Shown: in pieces, positions 1-5,602 of the stretch
Numbering within the stretch: position 1 is the stretch's first letter
How the letters are laid out: every line of letters begins with the position of its first letter
DNA from: Acidobacteriota bacterium
GTDB taxonomy: Bacteria > Acidobacteriota > Vicinamibacteria > Vicinamibacterales > 2-12-FULL-66-21
DNA length: 6,649 bases
Direction: 5' to 3'
Assembly: GCA_013817065.1 (NCBI GenBank)
Contig: JACDDJ010000263.1
Span: 1 to 6,649, forward strand
Made by a program: the position numbers and the translations under genes
The notes under the pieces: model-generated
What the model was told of the DNA's origin: nothing
The model's database searches: none
What the model saw: only the letters and a program-made list of their open reading frames with translations

Positions 1-71
1 TAGACCTCGCCCATGCCGCCTTCACCGAGTTTCCGCTCGATGCGGTAGTGTCCGAGCTGCGTGCCGACCAT
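1..71 (-). CDS. Serine/threonine protein kinase, N-terminal fragment (runs off the left edge)
   Basis: Reading leftward from an ATG at 71, the frame gives 23 codons whose visible part includes GHYRIERKLGEGGMGEVY. This is the classic beginning of a PknB-type (Hanks-type) bacterial kinase: a short lead, the H-Y-R-I strand, then the glycine-rich ATP-binding P-loop GEGGMG followed by E-V-Y. Such kinases phosphorylate Ser/Thr on target proteins and often carry C-terminal sensor, TPR or WD40 regions, but none of that is in view. The start is supported because the kinase fold normally begins within about ten residues of the N-terminus. There is no Shine-Dalgarno sequence, and a TATAAT lies only 10 nt upstream. 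The gene follows the large TPR gene on the same strand by about 70 bp. Family call is firm; substrate and domain tail are unknown. Confidence 0.85.
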   Translation of the reverse strand, partial: MVGTQLGHYRIERKLGEGGMGEV

Positions 72-78
72 ATGGATG

Positions 79-140
79 GGGATTATATGGGGTCAGCTCT
101 TGTTTATTGCGCGAATGTCTTCGAAAGGCGCGAGCTGACC
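79..140. repeat. REP-like inverted repeat between the TPR gene and the kinase
   Basis: A perfect 9-bp inverted repeat, GGTCAGCTC at 91-99 and GAGCTGACC at 132-140, encloses a 32-nt interior. The interior holds further pairing: GCGC at 109-112 with GCGC at 128-131, or alternatively CGAA at 112-115 with TTCG at 120-123. On the minus strand one arm continues into CCCATATAATCCCC. This G-T-C-A-G-C-T-C / T-G-A-C-C-C-C wording resembles dispersed REP-type elements mobilised by REP-associated tyrosine (Y1/RAYT) transposases, from my recollection of such genomes and not from a search. It begins one base after the TPR stop codon. It has no T-run, so it is a poor intrinsic terminator, though the stem might still stabilise the 3' end of the upstream mRNA. 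Confidence 0.5.
82..87 (-). promoter_or_regulatory. -10-like TATAAT just upstream of the kinase start
   Basis: On the minus strand a perfect TATAAT ends 10 nt before the kinase ATG. No convincing -35 hexamer is found 16-18 bp further upstream (GCAATA at 17 bp is poor). If used, the transcript would start only a few bases before the ATG. The hexamer lies on the edge of a REP-like repeat, so it may be a chance part of that element. Confidence 0.4.
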
Positions 141-141
141 G

Positions 142-3100
142 CTACTGCACCGCCTGGGCGTGACTCGCCGGGAACAGCACGAACGAACAACCCTTGGCCG
201 TGCAGCTCGCTGTGCCTCGCCGCAGCACCTTCGCGGGCGCGGCGTCGGGCAGCGCCGGACCGAACGAGATCCCGCGGATCGCGACGTCCATCGGGCGCAG
301 CTTCTCCTCACCGCTCACGAACTTCACTGCCTGCGACCGCCCGTCTTCGCCGAGAAGAACGATGAAGTCGGCCATCCCGGTGGCACCCTTCGGACCCTGA
401 ACCGCGAACGACCGGTGCGCCAGCAGCGCACTCATGGGATCGAGTGTGACGAGGAACGTATCCGTGTCGCCCCCGGCCAGCGTCGCGAGGCGCCTGCGCG
501 TGTCCGCCACAGGACGATCGGCACTCATCGCCAGCGCATACATCCGAATCGCATCGTCTCTGCGCCCCTGCTTCTCATGGATCTGCGCGAGGTGATCACC
601 CACCTCGCCGGTGGGTTCGAGCGCCCAGGCGGCGCTGACCAGCGCCTCGGCTCGCGCGAGGTCGCCCTTCGCGAAGTGGACCCATCCGAGCGTGTCCCAA
701 TACGACGCCAGCGACCGGACGATGCCGAGTTCGCGGGTACTGAAGTGATCGACCGTGAAATTGCGGGACGCGGCGGCGACGGCCGAGACAGCCGACTCGG
801 CGTACTGCAGTGCGCGATCGAGGTGCACGCCCTTGACCGCGAGCTGGTAGGCGACGTTGTTCCAGGTGTTTGGATTCCCGGTAAGTTCCACGGCTTTGGT
901 GAAGCCCGCCAATGCTTCGACGCTTTTCCCGAGATGGAGGTAGGCGGTCCCGAGTCTGACCTGCAGTTCCGCAACGTCCGGCTCCATCGTGATCGCCTTT
1001 TGGAGTTGGGCAACGGCCTCGTCGTATCTCTCCATGTCGACCAGCAGGCCACCGAGCGCCCGGTGGGCGAACTTGTCGAGCGGATTCAGCTCGAGCTGCT
1101 TGCGATACGCGGCCTCGGCCTCGGCATACCGCCGACGGTCCTGGTGCAGCCAGCCAATCTGGTTGTGGACGGTCTCATCGTACGGATTGAGCTTCAGCAA
1201 CTCCTGGTACGCCTTCAGGGCACCGTCGTAATCCCGAAGCTGCATGTGGGCGCTACCGAGGTAGGTCCATGCCATGCTGTTCTTCGGCTCGAGTTCGAGA
1301 GCGCGCTTCAACAGCGTGATTGCCTGCGCGTAGCGGTGACTCTGAAGTGCGTCGTAGCCGGTGCGCACCAGCTCGGACGCCTTGAGATCCGGCGCGGCGG
1401 CATCCGACGCCGTCGCGGCAATGTCGAGCGTGAGCATCTGCGCCGTGTCGGCAAGCACCGCGCGTCGGAAGGACCGAACGTCACCGGCGCGATCGCGCGG
1501 GATGGTGCCGGACAGCATGTCCAGTCTACGGCGGACGATGATCTGCTGACCCTCCATGCTGTAGGTCGAGCCGTAGGTCGCATAATCGCGCTTCACCGAC
1601 ACCGGCAGTGGCGGACGGCCTTTGTAGCCTTCACCGAGCCGCAGGTTGATGCGGAACTCGATGTAACCAGGCGAGCCGAACTCGATGTCCGGATCCGCCG
1701 ACTTGTCAGCAGGTTCCACCATGTCCAGCTTGGAGAGCGGAAGCGCGACCGAAGCGGTCTTCTTGGTCCAGTCCACAAATCCCGTTCTCGAGACTTTGTA
1801 TTCGATGGCAAATGGCTCGTGCGTCGCCTTGGGATCCGAGACCTTCCAGTCGCTGATGTCGCCCATGAGGCCGAGGCTCTGGTTGGCGCCGTCGAGCACC
1901 TCTTTCCATTGTGTTTCCGGCAACCGGTAGAAGATGTCGCGGAGCAACAGCTCCATATCCCCTCGGACGCTCAGCTTGACTCGCCCTGAAAGCCTGCCGA
2001 GCGGCCCGAGCTCGCCGTCGAACTCCTGCACGACCATCGTCTGCATCGGCGGTGCGACCGGCGTGTCGAGGAGGCGTGCGGCGTCGCCGGCCGGCACCAC
2101 CAGCGCCTGCTTCTTGCGCAGGTTCGCCGACAGCATCCGGAAGGGTGCGATCTCGGTCGTGACGTCCATCCACACGTCCTGGCCATCCGCACTAGCGAAG
2201 GTGATCGCGTGGTCGAACTGCGACGGGGAGGGGAAGGACGGATCGACCTTGGTGGTCGAGTTGATCAGGACGGTGGAGGCGCGAAGACCGACCGCCTCCA
2301 TCAGCGCCGCCAGCAACGTGTGCTTGTCCTTGCAGTCGCCATACTGGTCGCGCAGCACATCCGCGGCGGCGCGCGGCTGGTAACGGCCCATACCCAGCGA
2401 GATGCTGACGTAGCGAAAGCCGGGCGCGACGAAGTCATAGAGCGCCTCGAGCTTTTCCATCTCGGTCCTGCGTCCCGCCGTGAGCTCCTCCGCCTTCTTG
2501 CGGATGTCGGGCGTCACCGCCCGCGGGCCTTTCTCCAAGCCCTGGTACCAGCGGCCGACTTCCTCCCAGGATTGGAACGTCGTCACGCGGACGGCCGGGC
2601 GCCGCGGGTTGAGCGCGGCTTCCGCCGCGAGTGCCTCGGCGTCCTTCTCCGGTGCTCGCACCTTGTGAGCGCTCGTCCAGCGATAGGTTTTGCGCCCGCC
2701 GGCTTCGGCCACCTGTGGCGCCGCATCCGGCGCCGTCTTCAAGGTGAGCGAGCGCGCAGCCGGCACGTCGAGTTCCAGCTGCTCGTCGAGTGTGATGGCG
2801 TGGCGCTGGAAATCGTACTCGGTCCAAAAGTGGCCGGCTGCGAGCGGCGTGTGGATGGTCGTGACGATGGAATATTCGAGCGTTTCGCCGGGACGCAGCC
2901 CCGGAACCGTGACGTGTTTCTGCCGGAAGTCGGTATAGACCGGGGCGACCTGCTGCACGGGGGAGCTCAGGTCCTGCACCGCGGTGTCGAGCGGCGTCGT
3001 CACCACGGAGCCGTCCGCCTTACGAACTCGAACGTATTCGATCTCGAGGCGCTCGGTGCCGGCGCTGTAACCGAACACCAGCTGTCCCCAGGTCTGCACC

Positions 3101-3315
3101 CCGGCATCGGTCTGCACCTTCACTCGCGCTCGAGCCTCACGGCGTCCGGTGCCGTCATTCTCGAAGCGGTGGCGGGTGAAGGAATGCTCGATCACGAACG
3201 CTTCCTGGGCATCAGGCGCAGGCTTCTGCGGCTGCGGAGACACTGCCTGCAGGAGGACCGATAGGACGATGGCTAACATCGACATTTGCATGCACCGGTG
3301 GCCGGGAAGTGCCAC
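142..3315 (-). CDS. Exported DUF3857 / transglutaminase-like / TPR protein
   Basis: A 1057-residue protein in three blocks. Residues about 13-25 form a hydrophobic segment (MLAIVLSVLLQAV) preceded by an Arg, consistent with a signal peptide. Residues about 40-230 match the DUF3857 style of beta-rich domain. Residues about 265-395 form a transglutaminase-like papain-fold domain with YGDCKDK (Cys328), FDHAI (His369) and WMDV (Asp384), so the catalytic triad looks intact. A beta-rich linker follows to about 630. From about 645 to 945 come tandem TPRs (repeating pattern of AxxxLxxALELxPxN type). The last 110 residues are a separate, unassigned domain with two Cys (1038, 1043). The family is common in Acidobacteriota and Bacteroidota; substrates are generally unknown, and a peptidase or cross-linking role at the envelope is inferred. 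The start is uncertain: GTG at 3315 gives a charged n-region, while ATGs at 3291, 3285 and 3279 are alternatives. None has a Shine-Dalgarno sequence. Confidence 0.9.
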   Translation of the reverse strand: MALPGHRCMQMSMLAIVLSVLLQAVSPQPQKPAPDAQEAFVIEHSFTRHRFENDGTGRREARARVKVQTDAGVQTWGQLVFGYSAGTERLEIEYVRVRKADGSVVTTPLDTAVQDLSSPVQQVAPVYTDFRQKHVTVPGLRPGETLEYSIVTTIHTPLAAGHFWTEYDFQRHAITLDEQLELDVPAARSLTLKTAPDAAPQVAEAGGRKTYRWTSAHKVRAPEKDAEALAAEAALNPRRPAVRVTTFQSWEEVGRWYQGLEKGPRAVTPDIRKKAEELTAGRRTEMEKLEALYDFVAPGFRYVSISLGMGRYQPRAAADVLRDQYGDCKDKHTLLAALMEAVGLRASTVLINSTTKVDPSFPSPSQFDHAITFASADGQDVWMDVTTEIAPFRMLSANLRKKQALVVPAGDAARLLDTPVAPPMQTMVVQEFDGELGPLGRLSGRVKLSVRGDMELLLRDIFYRLPETQWKEVLDGANQSLGLMGDISDWKVSDPKATHEPFAIEYKVSRTGFVDWTKKTASVALPLSKLDMVEPADKSADPDIEFGSPGYIEFRINLRLGEGYKGRPPLPVSVKRDYATYGSTYSMEGQQIIVRRRLDMLSGTIPRDRAGDVRSFRRAVLADTAQMLTLDIAATASDAAAPDLKASELVRTGYDALQSHRYAQAITLLKRALELEPKNSMAWTYLGSAHMQLRDYDGALKAYQELLKLNPYDETVHNQIGWLHQDRRRYAEAEAAYRKQLELNPLDKFAHRALGGLLVDMERYDEAVAQLQKAITMEPDVAELQVRLGTAYLHLGKSVEALAGFTKAVELTGNPNTWNNVAYQLAVKGVHLDRALQYAESAVSAVAAASRNFTVDHFSTRELGIVRSLASYWDTLGWVHFAKGDLARAEALVSAAWALEPTGEVGDHLAQIHEKQGRRDDAIRMYALAMSADRPVADTRRRLATLAGGDTDTFLVTLDPMSALLAHRSFAVQGPKGATGMADFIVLLGEDGRSQAVKFVSGEEKLRPMDVAIRGISFGPALPDAAPAKVLRRGTASCTAKGCSFVLFPASHAQAVQ

Positions 3316-3346
3316 TTCGAGGGTTGTTGTGGGCCGGGGTGAGGAA

Positions 3347-3355
3347 ATTCTAACA
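3347..3355 (-). promoter_or_regulatory. Extended -10 promoter candidate for the TPR gene
   Basis: The minus strand reads TGTTAGAAT, matching the extended -10 consensus TGnTATAAT at all but one position. It lies about 31 nt before the GTG at 3315, in the 54-bp gap after the toxin gene. A -35-like CTGACT sits upstream at a short 15-bp spacing and overlaps the toxin stop codon. This would let the TPR gene be transcribed independently of the toxin-antitoxin unit. Confidence 0.4.
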
Positions 3356-3369
3356 GATGAGGCGGGGAG

Positions 3370-3774
3370 TCAGCTTGCACGGCCTGGCTGCGCGACCCTC
3401 AGTCCATTGGCGCGGGCCGCTTCCGCCATGCGATCGTCGTAGGTGATCAGGTCGAGCTCGCCGTCGCCTACAGAGATTGCGGCCGCGATGTGGATCGCAT
3501 CCAGGGATCGGATGGACGAGGGCCGGAGGCTGGCGGCGTGTGCGAGGACGGGAGCCGTGAGGTCGAGCAGGTAGATAGAGTCGAATACGTCGCTCACACG
3601 CTGGAGAAGACGCCGGTTGCCGGCGCGTTCGGCGGCGCGGCGGCACTCCACTTCGGCGAGTCTCGAGGTGACCAGTCCGTCGCGCCCGGCGAGGTCGGCT
3701 TCGAGGGCTGACGTTTCGTCCTCGCGGACCATCAGCTTGACCAGCGCCGACGAGTCGAGATACGCAATCGACAT
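3370..3774 (-). CDS. PIN-domain ribonuclease toxin, VapC-like
   Basis: A 134-residue protein, the usual VapC length. It is a single PIN domain with the expected acidic residues in order: Asp7 in YLDSSALVKL, Glu43 in SRLAEVECRRA, Asp92 in SLDAIHIAAA, and Asp113/Asp114 in TYDDRM. These normally coordinate Mg2+ or Mn2+ for RNA cleavage, and all appear present, so the nuclease is predicted active. Known relatives cut tRNA or rRNA and stop translation when the antitoxin is lost; the target here cannot be read from sequence. The gene begins 9 nt after the antitoxin stop at 3784-3786, with no Shine-Dalgarno sequence. Translational coupling to the antitoxin is therefore likely and the two form one operon. 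The start MSIAYLDSS is typical for the family. Confidence 0.9.
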   Translation of the reverse strand: MSIAYLDSSALVKLMVREDETSALEADLAGRDGLVTSRLAEVECRRAAERAGNRRLLQRVSDVFDSIYLLDLTAPVLAHAASLRPSSIRSLDAIHIAAAISVGDGELDLITYDDRMAEAARANGLRVAQPGRAS

Positions 3775-3783
3775 CGAAGCGCG

Positions 3784-4077
3784 CTACAGGCGATCTTCGC
3801 GATCGTCGGCGATCGACGCACTGAGCTGACGTCCAAGAGCGATGCTCGGCGTCTTCCGCAGCGATGCCGTGTCACGGACAGGAGTGCGGCCCCGACCCTC
3901 CGCCACCACGCGTTCCAGAGCCGAGCTTGCGGTGGGCAGTGGACGCAGGATCGCCACCGCGGCCCCGTGCTCGGTCACCGTCAACGCCTCACCCTTTTTC
4001 ACCCTGTCGAGGTAGATGGAGAGATTCTGCCGAAGCTCCCTGACCCCGACCGTCGCCGACGCCGTCCAACGTCTCAT
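3784..4077 (-). CDS. Phd/YefM-type antitoxin (short form, start at 4077)
   Basis: A 97-residue protein starting MRRWTAS. Residues about 8-48 fit the Phd/YefM DNA-binding fold: VGVRELRQNLSIYLDRVKKGE followed by LTVTEHGAAVAILRPLP, with the hallmark T-E-H-G-x-x-V-A turn. The C-terminal half (about 50-97) is Arg/Ala/Ser-rich, probably disordered until it wraps the toxin. Antitoxins of this family neutralise a neighbouring toxin and, with it, repress their own promoter. The length and the domain beginning favour ATG 4077 as a real start. A promoter-like pair and a GTGCTAC direct repeat lie directly upstream, and the PIN toxin follows 9 nt after the stop. The same frame is open further upstream (see the 3784-4314 entry), so a longer product is possible. 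Confidence 0.8.
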   Translation of the reverse strand: MRRWTASATVGVRELRQNLSIYLDRVKKGEALTVTEHGAAVAILRPLPTASSALERVVAEGRGRTPVRDTASLRKTPSIALGRQLSASIADDREDRL

Positions 4078-4314
4078 GTAGCACAGTGTAGCACTTGGTG
4101 GCATCGGCGTCACCTTGCCTGGCTTAGGTCGTAGCGCATCGACTGCTGCCAGGTAGCGGAAATTCTCGCGGATCCGGCGCTCGGCATGAAACGACAGGCT
4201 TCGCGCTCTGCCCCCGAGGGAGGCGATTTCCTTCTTTTCATGAGAGGACAGTCGCGCCGCCCGGGCCTGGCCGCCTCGTCGTCCCAGCGCACGCGCCGCA
4301 TCCGTAGGGTTCAT
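3784..4314 (-). CDS. Possible long form: small GRRGGQAR-type domain fused in frame to the antitoxin
   Basis: The antitoxin frame stays open upstream to an ATG at 4314, giving 176 residues. The extra 79 residues begin MNPTDAARALGRRGGQARAA and continue with a second Gly-Gly motif (SLGGRARS) and an ending ENFRYLAAVDALR. I recognise this as the style of small (about 60-80 residue) hypothetical proteins with paired LGRRGG/LGGRAR motifs and a terminal ENFRY-xx-AV-xx-L. I recall seeing these near toxin-antitoxin or nucleotidyltransferase genes, but no function is established to my knowledge. Normally they are free-standing; here no stop separates it from the antitoxin, and the link (about residues 65-79) looks unstructured. 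Either this is a genuine fusion, or the small gene lost its stop and the antitoxin is mainly made from 4077. A strong promoter lies just upstream of 4314, favouring this start over an in-frame ATG at 4377, which would place that promoter inside the gene. Confidence 0.55.
   Translation of the reverse strand: MNPTDAARALGRRGGQARAARLSSHEKKEIASLGGRARSLSFHAERRIRENFRYLAAVDALRPKPGKVTPMPPSATLCYMRRWTASATVGVRELRQNLSIYLDRVKKGEALTVTEHGAAVAILRPLPTASSALERVVAEGRGRTPVRDTASLRKTPSIALGRQLSASIADDREDRL
4078..4094 (-). promoter_or_regulatory. Direct-repeat operator candidate abutting the antitoxin start
   Basis: The plus strand reads GTAGCACAGTGTAGCAC: two exact GTAGCAC copies (4078-4084 and 4088-4094) at a 10-bp period, so both would face the same side of the helix. 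They touch the antitoxin ATG and overlap the -10-like TACACT. Autorepression by Phd/VapB-type antitoxin-toxin complexes at such sites is established for the families; binding here is inferred. Confidence 0.45.
4085..4113 (-). promoter_or_regulatory. Internal sigma70-like promoter candidate for antitoxin-toxin
   Basis: On the minus strand GTGACG (4108-4113, 4 of 6 to TTGACA) is separated by 17 bp from TACACT (4085-4090, 4 of 6 to TATAAT). The -10 ends 7 nt before the ATG at 4077, so transcription would begin at or next to the start codon. This supports the short antitoxin as an independently expressed protein. Confidence 0.4.
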
Positions 4315-4320
4315 GGGCTT

Positions 4321-4349
4321 ATTATGCTTAGCGCTAAGCAAATTAGCAA
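4321..4349 (-). promoter_or_regulatory. Promoter upstream of the small-domain/antitoxin frame
   Basis: On the minus strand TTGCTA (4344-4349, 4 of 6 to TTGACA) lies 17 bp before CATAAT (4321-4326, 5 of 6 to TATAAT). The -10 ends 6 nt before the ATG at 4314, with no Shine-Dalgarno sequence, suggesting a leaderless mRNA. The stretch is clearly A/T-richer than its surroundings. It is the best sigma70-like promoter in the window and probably drives the whole toxin-antitoxin unit. Confidence 0.6.
4325..4340. promoter_or_regulatory. Perfect 16-bp palindromic operator candidate
   Basis: TGCTTAGCGCTAAGCA is a perfect palindrome that fills the spacer between the -35 and -10 of the promoter at 4321-4349. 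A dimeric repressor bound here would block RNA polymerase. The antitoxin (or antitoxin-toxin complex) and the WYL regulator encoded just upstream are the candidate binders. It could instead form a hairpin only in read-through RNA from the WYL gene; it has no T-run after it, so a terminator role is less likely. Confidence 0.55.
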
Positions 4350-4404
4350 ACCACTCTGACAAGGCATTCCGGGGCACCTGAGAAGCTCCCGCGCCAGCAC
4401 CGGA

Positions 4405-5436
4405 TCAACCCGCTTCGCGCATCCGCAGCATGGAGAAGCGCGGTTCGACGCGCGCCGGGGGATAGCGCTGCCGGGTTCGATTCGCCGCCTCGCAGATCGT
4501 GTCCGCAAGCCGCGCCGGTGAGACGACGCGGACGTCGGGACCGAAGCTGAGGATCCACGCGCGCAGTGCGTAATCGACGCAGACGTCGAGAGTGACGACA
4601 ACCCGATTGTCCTCGCCATCAGCGATCACCTGGGACGGATGCCACTCGCGCTCGCGCACGAATGCGGCGGCACCCGGCTCGAACTCGAGGACGATCTTCT
4701 CTGGCGGACCGGTGTTCACACCCATCGAGTCGGCGAACGGTTCGGCCGGCAGTGGACGCGGGGTGAAGATCTCGTCTGTCACCGCGAAGGTTTCAATGCG
4801 TTCCGCAGCGAACGTCCGCATCCCGCCATACGCGGGCACCCACGCGACCAGGTAGATGCCGCCGTCCGCATAGACGATGCGCTGCGGTTCGACGAGATAC
4901 TCCTTCGTCCGCTGAGATGATGCGGAGGCATAGCGCATCGCGCCACGCCGATGACGCAGCGTTGCGTCGAAGGCGCGGCCAAGGACCTCACGGAGCCGGC
5001 GTTCGTCGTGCTTCTTCCGTCCGCGGGGTTTGGCCTTCATCATTCGGGGCAGTTCGTCGAGGAACCTCCGGCACCCGGTCGGCAGCGCCCGCTCGATCTT
5101 CGCAAACCCCCGCTCCGCATCGTCCAGCAGCGGCGTCCCGGCGAGTGCACACAGCATCGTCCGGCTGAAGTAGAGCGCGCAGAGTTCCATCAGGCTGAGT
5201 CCCATCGACTCGAGTCCGCGGAACGGCCGTTCCTTCAGCTTCCACATGCTGGTGCCGTTCACCTTCTCGTCGAACAGCGGAAATCCCGCGCGCCCGAGCG
5301 CATCGAGGTCGCGCCTGATCGTCCGCGTGTGGACGCCGAGTTCCGCCGCCAGCTTCGCGATCCCGATGCCGTGACGCACGGCGTCAATCGCGCGCAGGAT
5401 CTCCCATTGCCTGACCACTTCGGTGCATCTCGCCAT
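4405..5436 (-). CDS. HTH-WYL transcriptional regulator
   Basis: A 343-residue protein of normal length for the YafY/PafC-like WYL family. Residues about 8-60 form a winged helix-turn-helix: LAAELGVHTRTIRRDLDALGRAGFPL is typical of DeoR/HTH_11-like readers, so the protein binds DNA. Residues about 150-222 form the WYL domain (RYASASSQRTKEYLVEPQ followed by YADGGIYLVAWV and RTFAAERIETF). The signature Trp is replaced by Ile, giving I-Y-L at 194-196. Residues about 240-325 match the WCX C-terminal extension. WYL domains are thought to sense nucleic acids or small ligands, and such regulators often control DNA-damage or phage-defence genes. It lies 90 bp upstream of the toxin-antitoxin frame on the same strand and diverges from the ARPP-1-like gene. 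The ATG has no Shine-Dalgarno sequence; a weak TAAGCT lies 6 nt before it. Confidence 0.9.
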   Translation of the reverse strand: MARCTEVVRQWEILRAIDAVRHGIGIAKLAAELGVHTRTIRRDLDALGRAGFPLFDEKVNGTSMWKLKERPFRGLESMGLSLMELCALYFSRTMLCALAGTPLLDDAERGFAKIERALPTGCRRFLDELPRMMKAKPRGRKKHDERRLREVLGRAFDATLRHRRGAMRYASASSQRTKEYLVEPQRIVYADGGIYLVAWVPAYGGMRTFAAERIETFAVTDEIFTPRPLPAEPFADSMGVNTGPPEKIVLEFEPGAAAFVREREWHPSQVIADGEDNRVVVTLDVCVDYALRAWILSFGPDVRVVSPARLADTICEAANRTRQRYPPARVEPRFSMLRMREAG

Positions 5437-5463
5437 GGGCGCAGCTTACCGGGAGGCTGTGAC

Positions 5464-5482
5464 AGCGTTGGTCATACGCTAA
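5464..5482. promoter_or_regulatory. Inverted-repeat operator candidate in the WYL upstream region
   Basis: The plus strand carries AGCGT (5464-5468), a 7-bp spacer, then ACGCT (5476-5480), a 17-bp inverted repeat. The right arm runs on into CGCTAA (5477-5482), the same hexamer found as the half-site of the palindrome at 4325-4340. A second short perfect palindrome, GCGCTAGCGC, lies at 5494-5503. Autoregulation by the WYL protein at this divergent region is plausible but inferred. Confidence 0.3.
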
Positions 5483-5516
5483 ACCTTCGCCAGGCGCTAG
5501 CGCGACTCGCCGCCGT

Positions 5517-5551
5517 CAACCTCCAATCCGCAATCCGCAATCGCCAATATG
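5517..5551. repeat. CAATCNN heptad repeat array, left of the ARPP-1-like gene
   Basis: Five consecutive 7-bp units in strict register: CAACCTC, CAATCCG, CAATCCG, CAATCGC, CAATATG. The first and last are degenerate. The unit and orientation match the array at 6580-6649 on the other side of the gene. I recall such heptad arrays (CAATCCG/CAATCTG) as common intergenic sequence in Acidobacteriota and related environmental genomes; no function is known to me. Confidence 0.75.
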
Positions 5552-5560
5552 TCTTCCGAA

Positions 5561-5602
5561 GTGGGACCGACCCTGTCCAGGGGCAGTCAGAACAATGGGG
5601 GC
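5561..5602 (+). promoter_or_regulatory. Upstream control region of the ARPP-1-like gene
   Basis: This segment between the heptad array and ATG 5603 has GGG(ACCGA)CCC at 5563-5573 and an overlapping inverted repeat CCCTG-TC-CAGGG at 5571-5582. It ends with AACAAT (5591-5596, 4 of 6 to TATAAT) and then GGGGGC directly before the ATG. The -10-like hexamer ends 6 nt before the start codon, as in other genes here. No good -35 is visible. The GGGACCGACCC wording may be another REP-like remnant. Confidence 0.3.

Noticed and set aside
91..140. Intrinsic terminator for the TPR gene
   Set aside because: The stem encloses a 32-nt loop and no T-run follows on either strand, so a REP-like repeat is a better description.
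160..1989. 609-codon open frame on the plus strand
   Set aside because: It lies wholly antisense to the DUF3857/TPR gene. The translation is low-complexity, rich in Arg and His, with no domain pattern. Long antisense frames are expected in G+C-rich coding DNA.
2209..3264. 351-codon open frame on the plus strand
   Set aside because: It is also antisense to the TPR gene and has an Arg/His/Leu-rich composition with no recognisable motif.
4315..4377. Further upstream ATG (4377) as the start of the antitoxin frame
   Set aside because: It would put the promoter and the perfect palindrome inside the coding region, and the 21 extra residues do not resemble the small-protein family, which starts around MNPTDAARALG.
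5571..5582. CCCTG-TC-CAGGG as an RNA hairpin
   Set aside because: A 2-nt loop is too tight for a stable RNA stem as written. It is kept only as a possible DNA-level inverted repeat.
5549..5602. ATG 5549 as the start of the ARPP-1-like gene
   Set aside because: This ATG lies in the last heptad unit, and the added 18 residues come from inverted-repeat-rich intergenic sequence. ATG 5603 fits the family's N-terminus better.
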